Virus record (IMG/VR): IMGVR_UViG_3300009425_004611
Location: 1 to 49,343 of that record
From: a virus
Direction: 5' to 3' (one strand)
Length of the DNA stretch: 49,343 nucleotides
The position numbers and the translations under genes are program-made. The notes below the pieces were generated by a model. It was not told the DNA's origin and did not search any database. It worked only from the letters and a program-made list of their open reading frames with translations. The number at the start of each line of letters is the position of its first letter. The first letter of the stretch is position 1. This document shows positions 1 through 7,468 of this stretch, piece after piece.

Positions 1-228
1 TCATTTGTCCTCATAGTCTTTAAATTCTTGCCAGCCGCCAATAGATTCGCCATCTACTACAATTTGTGGGAATGTTCTTGCTGTGGGGAATTGTTCAAAT
101 AGTTCTTCTCTGGTGAAGTCTCTATCTAGTTTCTTGTAAGTGTATGTGCTTTCGTTCATTTGTTCTGCTTTGTTTACTGCCATATCGCAAAACGGACAGT
201 TGTCTTTACCAAATATTTCTATAATCAT
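1..228 (-). CDS. grx: Glutaredoxin
   Basis: Small thiol-disulfide oxidoreductase of 75 aa, the usual size of phage glutaredoxins such as T4 NrdC. The redox site CPFC is at residues 11-14, right after the first beta strand. The TFPQIVVDG segment (about 52-60) carries the cis-proline that forms the glutathione site, followed by a GG turn. In T4-like phages such proteins reduce ribonucleotide reductase; no reductase gene is visible here, so the partner is inferred. It is the last gene of the long minus-strand early operon in this window, 10 bp downstream of a conserved unknown gene. Start and stop are both inside the window. Family assignment is confident; substrate is not. Confidence 0.93.
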   Translation of the reverse strand: MIIEIFGKDNCPFCDMAVNKAEQMNESTYTYKKLDRDFTREELFEQFPTARTFPQIVVDGESIGGWQEFKDYEDK

Positions 229-238
229 GTGTTGTTTC

Positions 239-610
239 CTATGTCGTTGAGCTGTGCTTCAATCGAAACCATAACGCATCATCCTCGTTCTCAAATGATA
301 TCATTGCAATCTTCTGGTCTCTAATTAGATTAAAGTTCCACCCGTATTTTCCTTTCGCAGTAGTATTTATGTCGTCGAGTACTCCGTGAGAAATGCCTAC
401 ATTCCTCCATGTTTCATCGGATCCATCGTAGTATTTACTCTCCCAAACTATTTCATGTGGGAAATAATGATTGTATCCACAGTCGTCTCGCCATGCAGGT
501 CCGCTATAATCTTTAGCATCACACCAGTTACATGGCTCACCCTTTGCAACCTGAATGTGCCCTTCGGACTTACAGTGGTGTTCCCAGAATTGTCTATCAG
601 TTACTTTCAT
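239..610 (-). CDS. Hypothetical protein with CxxC motif
   Basis: Predicted 123-aa soluble protein rich in Trp, Tyr and acidic residues. It has a cysteine near residue 13 and a CNWC pair near residues 27-30, with a further Cys at about 44, so it may bind zinc. The rest (HYFPHEIVWE, YGWNFNLIRD) looks like a compact alpha/beta domain. I do not recognise a family. Its start overlaps the end of the 46-aa coiled-coil gene by 14 bp, the packing typical of this operon, which supports it being a real gene. Confidence 0.7.
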   Translation of the reverse strand: MKVTDRQFWEHHCKSEGHIQVAKGEPCNWCDAKDYSGPAWRDDCGYNHYFPHEIVWESKYYDGSDETWRNVGISHGVLDDINTTAKGKYGWNFNLIRDQKIAMISFENEDDALWFRLKHSSTT

Positions 611-737
611 CTAACAGTCTAGCAATACGTTCGTTTTGCTCTTCGATAGCCTTTGCTTGGTCTTTAACTGTCTTCTCTTGAAATGCCAACTGTTGTTTTT
701 GATGCTCGGCTTTATCAATTTGCTCTTGGATTGTCAT
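597..737 (-). CDS. Small coiled-coil protein (46 aa)
   Basis: A 46-codon ORF. The translation starts MTIQEQIDKAEHQKQQ and ends IARLLDESN; it is almost entirely Gln, Glu, Lys and Ala with regular hydrophobic spacing, so one long amphipathic helix or coiled coil is predicted. Its start overlaps the end of the next upstream gene by 4 bp (ATGA) and its end overlaps the gene at 239-610 by 14 bp. That interlocking on both sides is the main evidence that it is translated. Function unknown. Confidence 0.65.
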   Translation of the reverse strand: MTIQEQIDKAEHQKQQLAFQEKTVKDQAKAIEEQNERIARLLDESN

Positions 738-958
738 TTAAATCTTCCTCCATCTACGTTGTTACTGGTAGGCTCAATACCTACGTTCAGATCAACTTTA
801 AAGTTATCGTTTAATTCTTTGCATACTTGGCTTAAAAAGTGTACACTAAACTCCGCTGTAGGTTCATTTGCTTCACGCAACCTTTCTACTTGTACTAAAA
901 ACTTTTCAGTATAAGTTAAATCAGTCTTCATGAGCAACTTGTTCTTTAGATTCACCAT
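734..958 (-). CDS. Hypothetical protein
   Basis: A 65- to 74-aa protein. The longer form starts at 958. A second ATG at 931 (MKTDLTYTEK) overlaps the stop of the upstream small gene by 11 bp and would give 65 aa; I cannot decide between them because both have weak ribosome sites. The sequence is a helical segment (YTEKFLVQVERLREANE) followed by a short tail ending GGRFK. No family recognised. It sits in the tight minus-strand operon of small genes. Confidence 0.6.
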   Translation of the reverse strand: MVNLKNKLLMKTDLTYTEKFLVQVERLREANEPTAEFSVHFLSQVCKELNDNFKVDLNVGIEPTSNNVDGGRFK

Positions 959-1061
959 CTAGCAACTCTTGTTTGCGTAAGTGGCTGTACTTCTCTCGAA
1001 TCTTGGCTCCGAGTTCCATATTGTTAGGTGTGTCGTGTATTAGTTGTTCTAATGTATTCAT
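921..1061 (-). CDS. Small hypothetical protein (46 aa)
   Basis: A 46-codon ORF beginning MNTLEQLIHDTPNNMELG and ending EQVAHED. It is mostly charged and helical (AKIREKYSHLRKQELL). Its ATG overlaps the TGA of the 33-aa membrane gene (ATGA), and its stop lies inside the next ORF. Support is the overlap pattern and the sensible composition; no homologue is recognised. Confidence 0.6.
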   Translation of the reverse strand: MNTLEQLIHDTPNNMELGAKIREKYSHLRKQELLDGESKEQVAHED

Positions 1062-1159
1062 TTTAATATGTTCCAATTATGTTTTATAAACTCTTTTATT
1101 ACATGCATACCATATGTTGCCCATGCAATGAACATGATCCATGATAATAATTCAATCAT
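1058..1159 (-). CDS. Tiny membrane protein (33 aa)
   Basis: A 33-codon ORF: one hydrophobic helix (IELLSWIMFIAWATYGM) followed by a basic tail (IKEFIKHNWNILK). This is the layout of a single-pass inner-membrane peptide with a cytoplasmic tail. It starts 1 bp after the stop of the two-TM gene upstream and overlaps the downstream start by ATGA. Such tiny membrane proteins in early phage operons often act on host membranes or on superinfection, but that role is only inference. Confidence 0.55.
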   Translation of the reverse strand: MIELLSWIMFIAWATYGMHVIKEFIKHNWNILK

Positions 1160-1160
1160 C

Positions 1161-1358
1161 TTACTTTATCTTTTCTTTTGATACTGCCCACACTACAAAT
1201 ATACCTATTGCAATTAATAAGTTACTCGAAACACTTAGGGCCGCCAACGTAGGCTCTATGACATCAAATCCAACTAATAGACTTAATACAACTAATAAAC
1301 CAAATATCGCAACAGCTAATTCTATTAGATTTGCAGTAAATTTAAATACATTATTCAT
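1161..1358 (-). CDS. Small two-TM membrane protein
   Basis: A 65-aa protein with two predicted transmembrane helices (about residues 9-30 and 44-60) joined by a short loop, and a basic C-terminus (KEKIK). It overlaps the upstream gene by 4 bp (ATGA) and is followed by the 33-aa membrane peptide. No family is recognised. A holin-like shape is possible, but its place in the early operon makes a lysis role unlikely. Confidence 0.7.
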   Translation of the reverse strand: MNNVFKFTANLIELAVAIFGLLVVLSLLVGFDVIEPTLAALSVSSNLLIAIGIFVVWAVSKEKIK

Positions 1359-1876
1359 TTTGTATAAGACCTTTTAAGTTTGTTTAGAACTTTAAGACGT
1401 TGCTTTAGCTCTAGTTTAGTTTTAAATGGACCTTCATAACCATATGTAATTAGTGTGCTTAACTTAGGACAGTTGCCATGTTTCCAACCCTTCTCGAAGT
1501 TAATAGCATACCAACCTGCGGCATAGTATACTTTACTGTTCTCTGTCTTAGCAAATAACGGAATCTCTTCCATATAGTCTTCATCGCTAGGCTCAACTGG
1601 TACTGGACTTGGATAGTCAACAGGATATCCTTTAATGTAAAACGTTGCAGGAACTGTCACGTCCATCACAGTCTCTTCATCAAACACAAACTGGTTCTGG
1701 AAAAAGTCTGTTACTTCTTCTTGGTCTGCGAACTGGATTGTTTCTGTCCTGTCTAAGTAAGTGTATTGATCCTGTATAGTCTTATGCAGAATGCCAACAC
1801 GTTTTGTATCGTCATTTACGATCCACGCATCTTCACTTATCTTTTGTAGTTTTACCGATTCTTTAAATTTAATCAC
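1355..1876 (-). CDS. Conserved phage hypothetical protein
   Basis: A 173-aa soluble protein. The middle has a proline-rich acidic stretch (PVDYPSPVPVEPSDEDYMEEIP) followed by a segment that looks like a folded domain (YYAAGWYAINFEKGWKHGNCPKL) and a basic C-terminus. The style of the protein resembles unknowns shared by marine T4-like phages, but I cannot name a family. It overlaps both neighbours by 4 bp, so translational coupling with them is likely. Confidence 0.75.
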   Translation of the reverse strand: MIKFKESVKLQKISEDAWIVNDDTKRVGILHKTIQDQYTYLDRTETIQFADQEEVTDFFQNQFVFDEETVMDVTVPATFYIKGYPVDYPSPVPVEPSDEDYMEEIPLFAKTENSKVYYAAGWYAINFEKGWKHGNCPKLSTLITYGYEGPFKTKLELKQRLKVLNKLKRSYTK

Positions 1877-2076
1877 TGTTCTTCTCCTTTAATTAAAACT
1901 CTTTCTTCATGTGGCTTGCCAAACTCTCTGGCGTATACTGTCTCACCTTTGTCGGGTGATTCATAAATATACTTCTTGCCCCAAGCGGGCCACTTCTCTG
2001 GGTGCTTGATCTTCTCGAACATAATATCGTAGTCAACATCTTCTGTTGTCTCTTTATCATTTGATTCGGTCATCAA
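1873..2076 (-). CDS. Small hypothetical protein
   Basis: A 67-aa acidic protein (MTESNDKETTEDVDYD at the start) with a central segment HPEKWPAWGKKYIYESPDKGE. Overlaps the RNase H-type gene upstream by 4 bp and the next gene downstream by 4 bp. Two ATG codons in tandem make the exact start uncertain by one residue. No recognisable domain. Confidence 0.65.
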   Translation of the reverse strand: MMTESNDKETTEDVDYDIMFEKIKHPEKWPAWGKKYIYESPDKGETVYAREFGKPHEERVLIKGEEQ

Positions 2077-3065
2077 TGTCGCCCAAGTAACATTGCTTGA
2101 TATGTAGTGACCTGGTCACCCATACGTTGCAAGTTCCATTTAGAGCAGAACTTCATGAAGTGAATGCCGATATTACTAGCCGGTTCTGTCTTCTTCTGCT
2201 CATTCATTCGTTGTATACATAACTCTTTAACTTCATCTGGTTGCAAAGTTAAGTCAATTAGTATCTCATTACGAATAAAATCGTCTCTAACCCTATGCTC
2301 TTGCTCTTCGTGGTCGACCCAACGTTGCAACATAAAGTTATTATAGTTGTATCCGCTCGATGCTCTGTCTTCAAAGGCTTCGCGAATACCTGTTTTGTTT
2401 TTAGTCCCTTTAAGTCTTGCGCCGGGATAACTTGCAAATACATTGTCTGAACTATCTCCTCTAACACACTTCTCGAATAGTACCCACTTAGGATCTACTG
2501 GTACCTTCTCTTCTTTAGTCTTTTTATCTATAACTACCTTACCGTCTTTTAACGTATGCCAACCTTCTAATGTAACTATCTGATCCGTAGTGCCGTTGTA
2601 CTGCTGTACATTGGGTGCTAACAGTTGATAGAAGTCACTGTCTGTGCTTACTATCATATGATTAGACTCTGGATGTTGTTGTACCCAAGTAGCAATCATA
2701 TCATCTGCTTCTGCAATCTCACATCTTAGTACGGTGCAATTAGTTTTGTTAGCAAAGAACTGAACCATGTCGTCATACGCTTCAAAGTATAACTCATCGT
2801 CCTCTTGTTCTCTAGGACTACGTTTGTCCATTGTTACTTTGCGATTTGCTTTGTAAGGCTTATAAAAGTCCTTACGCCATGAACGTCCTTCTAAACATAT
2901 TACTACATGGGTGCCGTCAAACTTGTTCCAGCACTTGTTAATACTGTTAAACATAATGTGCATAGCCATACCAATCTTCATATCGATACTATCGCCACGT
3001 CCACCAACATGCTTTGCTCTCATAAACATGTTTAGTCCATCTACTAGTAGGTAATTCTCGCTCAT
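2073..3065 (-). CDS. rnh: 5'-3' exonuclease / RNase H of the T4 Rnh type
   Basis: A 330-aa nuclease of the FEN-1/T4 RNase H family (T4 protein 305 aa). These enzymes remove RNA primers and adjacent DNA from Okazaki fragments. Metal-ligand clusters are visible: VDGLNMF with Asp9, the AEADDMIATW block with Asp121-Asp122, STDSDF with Asp142 and Asp144, and the helix-hairpin region RGDSSDN near 205-212. The C-terminus ends in a helical region. It lies in the early operon with other small DNA-metabolism genes and overlaps both neighbours by 4 bp. It should work with the polymerase and clamp found at 15.7-19.6 kb. Confidence 0.9.
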   Translation of the reverse strand: MSENYLLVDGLNMFMRAKHVGGRGDSIDMKIGMAMHIMFNSINKCWNKFDGTHVVICLEGRSWRKDFYKPYKANRKVTMDKRSPREQEDDELYFEAYDDMVQFFANKTNCTVLRCEIAEADDMIATWVQQHPESNHMIVSTDSDFYQLLAPNVQQYNGTTDQIVTLEGWHTLKDGKVVIDKKTKEEKVPVDPKWVLFEKCVRGDSSDNVFASYPGARLKGTKNKTGIREAFEDRASSGYNYNNFMLQRWVDHEEQEHRVRDDFIRNEILIDLTLQPDEVKELCIQRMNEQKKTEPASNIGIHFMKFCSKWNLQRMGDQVTTYQAMLLGRH

Positions 3066-3316
3066 TTATTGTCTAGTCCTTGTTCCATTATTGCATCAAA
3101 CGGACTGTCTTCCGTCCATTGCTTACTTTGTATTTTACGCTCTTTAGCCGCAGAAGTCAAGTCTTTTATGAGATCAATATTCATGGTCTTATATGCTTTC
3201 ATAAGCTCTAATATCTCATCATCGGATAAACTTGCCACGAAGTCTGAAATTGCAGGACCTATTACCTTATTGACCAATATAGCCAACTTAGTCTGAGCTG
3301 ATGTTTGTTCAGTCAT
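3062..3316 (-). CDS. Hypothetical protein
   Basis: An 84-aa, mainly helical protein (LAILVNKVIGPAISDFVASL near residues 11-30; DEILELMKAYKTM). No catalytic motif is visible and no family is recognised. It overlaps the RNase H-type gene by 4 bp at its end and the larger unknown gene by 8 bp at its start. In T4-like phages the genes next to rnh are often replication or transcription accessory proteins, but nothing in this sequence proves that here. Confidence 0.65.
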   Translation of the reverse strand: MTEQTSAQTKLAILVNKVIGPAISDFVASLSDDEILELMKAYKTMNIDLIKDLTSAAKERKIQSKQWTEDSPFDAIMEQGLDNK

Positions 3317-3821
3317 CGACGCCGTCCGTACTAGGACCGTTTCTTACTTTAATTACGTCTGAATTAGCATCTTGTAGACCAAAGTCCATATCAGCGTTCT
3401 CTTGTAACAATACTGTTCTACATATATCGTTGAACCATTTGTTAACTACACTCTCATCGCTCTCACCAGTGTATCCTTGTGCATGTAACATAGCAACAAA
3501 CTGGTCATTCCAGTCTAACTCCATGTATCCTTGCTTAACATCTTCTGGATTAACTTCCATGTGTTTCACTTCTACCCAAGGTTCCTCTCTCAGTTCAGCA
3601 ACTTTCTTATCACGTACTGACTGTGTCAGGTTACCAGCTTCGACATCAATGTCCATGTCAGATACTTGAGCATCAATGTCATTGTCTATGTCGATTCTAG
3701 CAAGTTCCTTGTTAAGTTCAACGCCTGTAAGTTCATACTCAGCCTTTGCTCTTAGTTTACTTTTGCCTGTTAGTCCCCAACTTGCGGGTAACATCCAAAA
3801 AGGTATTTTATTCGCCATCAT
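3309..3821 (-). CDS. Conserved phage hypothetical protein
   Basis: A 170-aa acidic protein starting MANKIPFWMLPASWGL, followed by a basic helical stretch and then DIDNDIDAQVSDMDIDVEAG. The C-terminal half (WNDQFVAMLHAQGYTG, VNKWFNDICRTVLLQE) looks folded. Two start codons lie in tandem behind AGGAGAAAG; the second gives the better spacing. The N-terminal pattern resembles structural or assembly proteins of T4-like phages, but I cannot assign one, and its place in the early operon argues against a virion role. Confidence 0.7.
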   Translation of the reverse strand: MMANKIPFWMLPASWGLTGKSKLRAKAEYELTGVELNKELARIDIDNDIDAQVSDMDIDVEAGNLTQSVRDKKVAELREEPWVEVKHMEVNPEDVKQGYMELDWNDQFVAMLHAQGYTGESDESVVNKWFNDICRTVLLQENADMDFGLQDANSDVIKVRNGPSTDGVDD

Positions 3822-3942
3822 CTTTCTCCTGTTTATCGTGCCATTTTAAACTGCACTCTGCACCACAAAATATGTGTTGCATGTCTTGTGTGTGGTATGG
3901 AGATGTAAAATATATCACTCCGCACTCACTACACTTATTCAT
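3808..3942 (-). CDS. Small zinc-finger-like protein (44 aa)
   Basis: A 44-codon ORF. It begins MNKCSECGVIYFTSPYHT and contains FCGAEC in the middle, giving two Cys pairs (C4/C7 and C26/C30) at zinc-ribbon spacing, followed by an acidic/basic tail. It overlaps the upstream gene by 8 bp and the downstream gene by 14 bp. A metal-binding adaptor or a transcription-interfering peptide would be typical, but neither is shown. Confidence 0.6.
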   Translation of the reverse strand: MNKCSECGVIYFTSPYHTQDMQHIFCGAECSLKWHDKQEKDDGE

Positions 3943-4465
3943 TTACTATCACTACTGGTATAATCTCTGTAATAACACAGCCCGGGGTCTGTTCTACACG
4001 ATTGTCTATTAATAGATATACTGGTAAGCCTGGCATTAGTTGGTCAAATATTGCATCCATCTCCCAGTTCTTTCCGAAGATATATCCATGTGCTGATTGT
4101 AGATTAAAACATCCTAGCATAAGAGCATCATAACTCCTGCCATCTTTAAACTTAACTCTGATAGCATTCTTGCCTAACTTGTCTGCACCAATAATGTTTG
4201 ATGTCCATAAGTACATTGGTGTATCATCGAACAAGTGTTCATCGTGATGCGGGTTTATTGTGTGTCCATGATATGTTTTATTATCATTTGCCATATCGAT
4301 CAAGGCTTTTTGTTTTTCATAGTTGTCTTCATTGTGATCCGCTTTTGCGTCCATTGATAAGAAACCTATCCACAAAATAGCAAACAATGTCCAATGAAAC
4401 GGCACAAAGTATTTGCTTGTACTGGACCAAGGGCGTTCTTGTTTAATCTTTTTAAATATATTCAT
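3935..4465 (-). CDS. Exported or membrane-anchored hypothetical protein
   Basis: A 176-aa protein with a basic N-terminus, a hydrophobic segment (WTLFAILWIGFLSM, about residues 25-38) and a possible signal-peptidase site after DAKA near residue 42. The remaining 130 residues are predicted periplasmic: His-rich early on (YHGHTINPHHDEH), then a compact beta domain with FKDGRSYDALMLG and a hydrophobic C-terminal strand pair. The His cluster could bind metal. No family recognised. It lies 1 bp downstream of queE. Confidence 0.65.
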   Translation of the reverse strand: MNIFKKIKQERPWSSTSKYFVPFHWTLFAILWIGFLSMDAKADHNEDNYEKQKALIDMANDNKTYHGHTINPHHDEHLFDDTPMYLWTSNIIGADKLGKNAIRVKFKDGRSYDALMLGCFNLQSAHGYIFGKNWEMDAIFDQLMPGLPVYLLIDNRVEQTPGCVITEIIPVVIVNE

Positions 4466-4466
4466 A

Positions 4467-5387
4467 TTATTTTCCTATTGCATTTCCGTAAATATGTACA
4501 TGCACTCGGCTTGTATAGTTGTAGCCACGTTGTATTGCTTCGTCGGCTATGGTGGCTTCTGTTTGTATTAGACCTTCGAACGTTCCACCTACGCCCATAA
4601 TCCACACAGGGAAATTGCATCCTGCTTCTCGAAATAGTTTAGTGTTCTCTTCTACTTCTCTCCAACTCTCTTCTGATCCGTTTACTACGAACTTTAGTTG
4701 TCCGTGATTACTAACTTCTGCATACTTGCCTACTATCTCTGGGCATATTGCTTTACTATGTTTCTCTCCAGCAGTACTCCATAACTTAGGACTTACACTC
4801 CAAAACCATTCTGGCGTACCTAATGAGTCTGGAATCATTCCACCGTATTCATCTGTAGCATAAAATCTACTTGATATAAACTCTTCTAAGTCTGGTGTTA
4901 CTGCTCTAGTACCATTTGTTTCTACTGTAACGTGAGTGTTATTCATCTTACGTCTAGCAAACTCTTCCAACACACTAATCATACCAGGTTGCGACTTCTT
5001 AATCATAGGCTCGCCTCCTGTAAATACCATGTGTGTTTTGTTTTGTGTTGCAGGATGTATAAAGTTACCGTGCGGTAGGTGAGCCTGTAGTTCGTCTACA
5101 GCCTCCTCTACCGTCTTATCGGTAATAAGGTGCTTAAAGCGTTTGCTCCAAGTGTAACTACTGTCACAGCCCTTATCAAAAACTGGTAAATCAAACACGT
5201 TGTCGATGTTTGTTAAATCAATTGTTTCGTACGGTAACTCATAAGTGCTAGGGTCAGTCGGATCTTTCTGTCCAAAGCCATTGCACTGAAGATTACATAA
5301 GAAGAAACGCATCCACAAACTAGGAATGCCTACATAGGAGCCTTCGCCTTGTGCTGAGTAAAACGTTTCACTATACTTTAGAGTCAT
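4467..5387 (-). CDS. queE: QueE-like 7-carboxy-7-deazaguanine synthase (radical SAM)
   Basis: Radical-SAM enzyme that converts 6-carboxytetrahydropterin to 7-carboxy-7-deazaguanine on the preQ0 route. Visible are YSAQGEGSYVG (residues 10-20), the GGEP motif (124-127) that binds SAM, VETNGT, and WSVSPKL near the middle. The 4Fe-4S cysteines are unusual: C31 and C35 fit a CxxxC pair, and the third (C74, in KGCDSSYTW, matching the usual WCDT) comes only after 38 intervening residues. At 306 aa it is longer than the usual 210-250. It overlaps the DUF433 gene by 17 bp and shares the operon with folE and the queD-like gene. Confidence 0.88.
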   Translation of the reverse strand: MTLKYSETFYSAQGEGSYVGIPSLWMRFFLCNLQCNGFGQKDPTDPSTYELPYETIDLTNIDNVFDLPVFDKGCDSSYTWSKRFKHLITDKTVEEAVDELQAHLPHGNFIHPATQNKTHMVFTGGEPMIKKSQPGMISVLEEFARRKMNNTHVTVETNGTRAVTPDLEEFISSRFYATDEYGGMIPDSLGTPEWFWSVSPKLWSTAGEKHSKAICPEIVGKYAEVSNHGQLKFVVNGSEESWREVEENTKLFREAGCNFPVWIMGVGGTFEGLIQTEATIADEAIQRGYNYTSRVHVHIYGNAIGK

Positions 5388-5910
5388 GTTTTTCCTTCGT
5401 TTCTATATATTCGTCGTAATCCAAATCTTCTTTAGTTTGTTCGTTCTGTTCAAATATTGCCGGCACACTATCAGTTAGTGCAATCTCGACTAATTCAAAC
5501 AAATCGTTATCTAAATCTAAGTCTGCTTCTTTGTGTATTAGGATCTCTAGGCAACTAATCCTTAGTCCGTTATTCATACATGTAGCAAAGTTGCTAGTAC
5601 GTCTGTAATAACGTCTGCCTAGCTCTACAAGTTTAATGAACACTACTTGATTAATGTTGCTTACTTCTAATACAATCTCTTCTCCACCTACATTAACTAA
5701 TGTAAGTAACTGTTCTAATGCTTGGTTAGTAGGGATAGCAGTATTAAGAGCATAAAACTCTAATGCTTCAAACACATCTTCCATAGCAAGTGTAGGATAT
5801 AATCTTAATACTTCTGCTACGCTCTTACCTGTGCCAACACTTTCGCATATAGCACTTACTGGTACGAGTCCTTTTGAAACTATATAGCCTTTCTTCCTAC
5901 GTTCTATCAT
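5371..5910 (-). CDS. DUF433-like protein with C-terminal extension
   Basis: A 179-aa protein. Residues about 8-55 (YIVSKGLVPVSAICESV, then GKSVAEVLRLYPTLAMED and EALEFYA) match the DUF433/VapB-antitoxin-like winged helix, in which a G-x-S-x-x-E...YP pattern precedes a helix. DUF433 proteins are normally about 75 aa and DNA binding. The extra 120 residues are helical and end in a strongly acidic tail with a KEKHD end. It sits between folE and queE and overlaps queE by 17 bp, so it may regulate this pathway or be a structural adaptor. Family assignment is by pattern, function is open. Confidence 0.6.
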   Translation of the reverse strand: MIERRKKGYIVSKGLVPVSAICESVGTGKSVAEVLRLYPTLAMEDVFEALEFYALNTAIPTNQALEQLLTLVNVGGEEIVLEVSNINQVVFIKLVELGRRYYRRTSNFATCMNNGLRISCLEILIHKEADLDLDNDLFELVEIALTDSVPAIFEQNEQTKEDLDYDEYIETKEKHDSKV

Positions 5911-5912
5911 AC

Positions 5913-6602
5913 TTAACCTCTGCCATTAGCAAATGACTGCTGTAGTTTAATATTATCCATAAATTCTTGTTGTACCTTTGCCTCTTCTTTGAAGTTGCCT
6001 TTAAGTACTGTAGTCTGTGTAAGACTACTATGTGCCATAATGCCTCTATTCTCACAACAACCATGTGTGGCTTGTATGTAAACGCCAACGTTCTCTGAGC
6101 CTGTTGCTCTTTGAATCTCTCTAGCAATATCATTAGCAAGTTCTTCTTGTAATGTTCCACGCCTTGCACACCATTGTGCGATACGAGTATACTTGCTTAA
6201 TCCAATTAGAGTCTCACCGGCAATTACACCAATGTATGCTACGCCTGATACTGGCTGGTGATGATGTGAGCAAACACTTTTAAGTTCACTACGCACAACC
6301 AACATGCCTTCGTATCTATCTTCTGTTACATTAGGAAATGCTGTTGCATTAGGCATAGGCTCGTACCTACCTGCCATTAGTTCTTTGATATACATTTTAG
6401 CAAGACGCCTACCAGTTTCCATACTGTTAGGATCGTTCTCAATATCAATAACTAGACTTTCTAATACTGATTCAAACTTAGGTGTAAGCTCATTGATGAG
6501 TGCTTCTGTATCACCTTCTTCCATGTACTTACTAATGTTACTACCAGCCCAAAACTTGCCACCGTCTTGTAAGATACGTTGTTTTATTGTGTCACTAATC
6601 AT
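5913..6602 (-). CDS. folE: GTP cyclohydrolase I
   Basis: Converts GTP to 7,8-dihydroneopterin triphosphate, the first step of both folate and queuosine/preQ0 synthesis. Zinc ligands fit C111 and H114 in SVCSHHHQP and C182 in the ATHGCCENRG block; E. coli FolE uses C110, H113 and C181. The core LSKYTRIAQWCARRGTLQEE and the C-terminal SSLTQTT are typical. Length is 229 aa, as in bacteria (about 220). It is 2 bp upstream of the DUF433-like gene and close to queE, which points to 7-deazaguanine synthesis rather than folate. Confidence 0.96.
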   Translation of the reverse strand: MISDTIKQRILQDGGKFWAGSNISKYMEEGDTEALINELTPKFESVLESLVIDIENDPNSMETGRRLAKMYIKELMAGRYEPMPNATAFPNVTEDRYEGMLVVRSELKSVCSHHHQPVSGVAYIGVIAGETLIGLSKYTRIAQWCARRGTLQEELANDIAREIQRATGSENVGVYIQATHGCCENRGIMAHSSLTQTTVLKGNFKEEAKVQQEFMDNIKLQQSFANGRG

Positions 6603-6810
6603 TGCTATTTATTTCCTCTAATGCCATAATGCTAATCATTTCTTCTAATGATGCTATCTCTCTTTTAAGTTCTAGCTTTTCTAATTTCTCTGAGTGGACT
6701 GTTTGGTCATCTACATGTAAGTCGTAATCATCTGATATTTGTTTATCCATTACCCTATGTTTATCTTTAAGGGTAACTAAATGGTTACGCAGACTTACTA
6801 ATGAACTCAT
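6595..6810 (-). CDS. Small coiled-coil protein, DUF465-like
   Basis: A 71-aa helical protein. The pattern LKDKHRVMDKQI early on, then LEKLELKREIASLEEMI, recalls the short DUF465 (YdcH-type) family, a small antiparallel helical hairpin. It overlaps folE by 8 bp and the upstream gene by 26 bp. Function of that family is poorly known; the similarity here is by eye only. Confidence 0.6.
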   Translation of the reverse strand: MSSLVSLRNHLVTLKDKHRVMDKQISDDYDLHVDDQTVHSEKLEKLELKREIASLEEMISIMALEEINSND

Positions 6811-7003
6811 TATCCTCTCCTAATATGCCGTTGGACCAATTCTCTGCCACATCATTTGCATAATGTATGCTCTTATCTCGGACATTAATTGTGCCAAAGA
6901 GTGTATCCTGCTTAAATAAATGAACTATAAATCCGTTGTCATCTACTATTTCTGCTGTTTTTTCTGTCATCTCGTCATGTTCTCCTGTAAATCCACCGCA
7001 CAT
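6785..7003 (-). CDS. Hypothetical protein (72 aa)
   Basis: Starts at the ATG that overlaps the stop of the phosphoribosyltransferase gene as TAATG, giving 72 aa (MCGGFTGEHDEMTEK...). A longer frame from 7039 exists but would run far into the upstream gene. The sequence shows beta-strand-like segments (GFIVHLFKQDTLFGTINVRD). No family recognised. Confidence 0.6.
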   Translation of the reverse strand: MCGGFTGEHDEMTEKTAEIVDDNGFIVHLFKQDTLFGTINVRDKSIHYANDVAENWSNGILGEDNEFISKSA

Positions 7004-7467
7004 TATTTCCACCACTCCTCGTATGGGAATACTATCCAATCTTTGTCTGTATCGTAGCCAACTTCCTTTGCAGTATAGTCAACTTTCTTACCAAAATTAC
7101 TGGATAACTTATCATATATTGTACAGTACTTAGGTGCTATTGTCAAGCTATTTTCAGTAACTACATTATCTATCATGTTTAATGTTTCACCACTGTCGTT
7201 AAGGTCATCACATATTAAAATGTTCTTGAACTTGTATTTAGACAAAATGTGTGTTAGGGCAGGAAAATCTGCGATAACATGGTCTCTTAATGCTAAGTTA
7301 AAGCCTTCAAACGGTACACCAAAGTAATGACTGAGCATTACTCCCATGATATATCCGCCTCTACCAGGCCCAACAATAACATCAGGCTTATAATCATCGA
7401 CTGCCATTTGTTGGCATATAGTTGCTACGTTGCTGTTAAGTTCTTCCCAAGAGTGATAGTACTTCAT
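7003..7467 (-). CDS. Phosphoribosyltransferase-like protein
   Basis: Type I PRTase fold of 154 aa. The PRPP loop is ILICDDLNDSGETL (about 91-104), with two Asp before the D-S-G-E-T phosphate loop. DVIVGPGRGGYIMGVMLSHYFGV (about 32-54) is the usual pyrophosphate-loop strand and helix. Size and order fit hypoxanthine/xanthine-type PRTases, used in purine salvage or, in phages, in NAD or queuine-related steps. ATG at 7467 is preferred over the TTG at 7476. The exact base is not visible from sequence. It is coupled to groES just upstream. Confidence 0.82.
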   Translation of the reverse strand: MKYYHSWEELNSNVATICQQMAVDDYKPDVIVGPGRGGYIMGVMLSHYFGVPFEGFNLALRDHVIADFPALTHILSKYKFKNILICDDLNDSGETLNMIDNVVTENSLTIAPKYCTIYDKLSSNFGKKVDYTAKEVGYDTDKDWIVFPYEEWWK

Positions 7468-7468
7468 G

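Noticed and set aside
5897-6169. 90-codon minus-strand ORF inside folE
   Set aside because: Shadow frame with poor composition; folE has full family motifs in the other frame.
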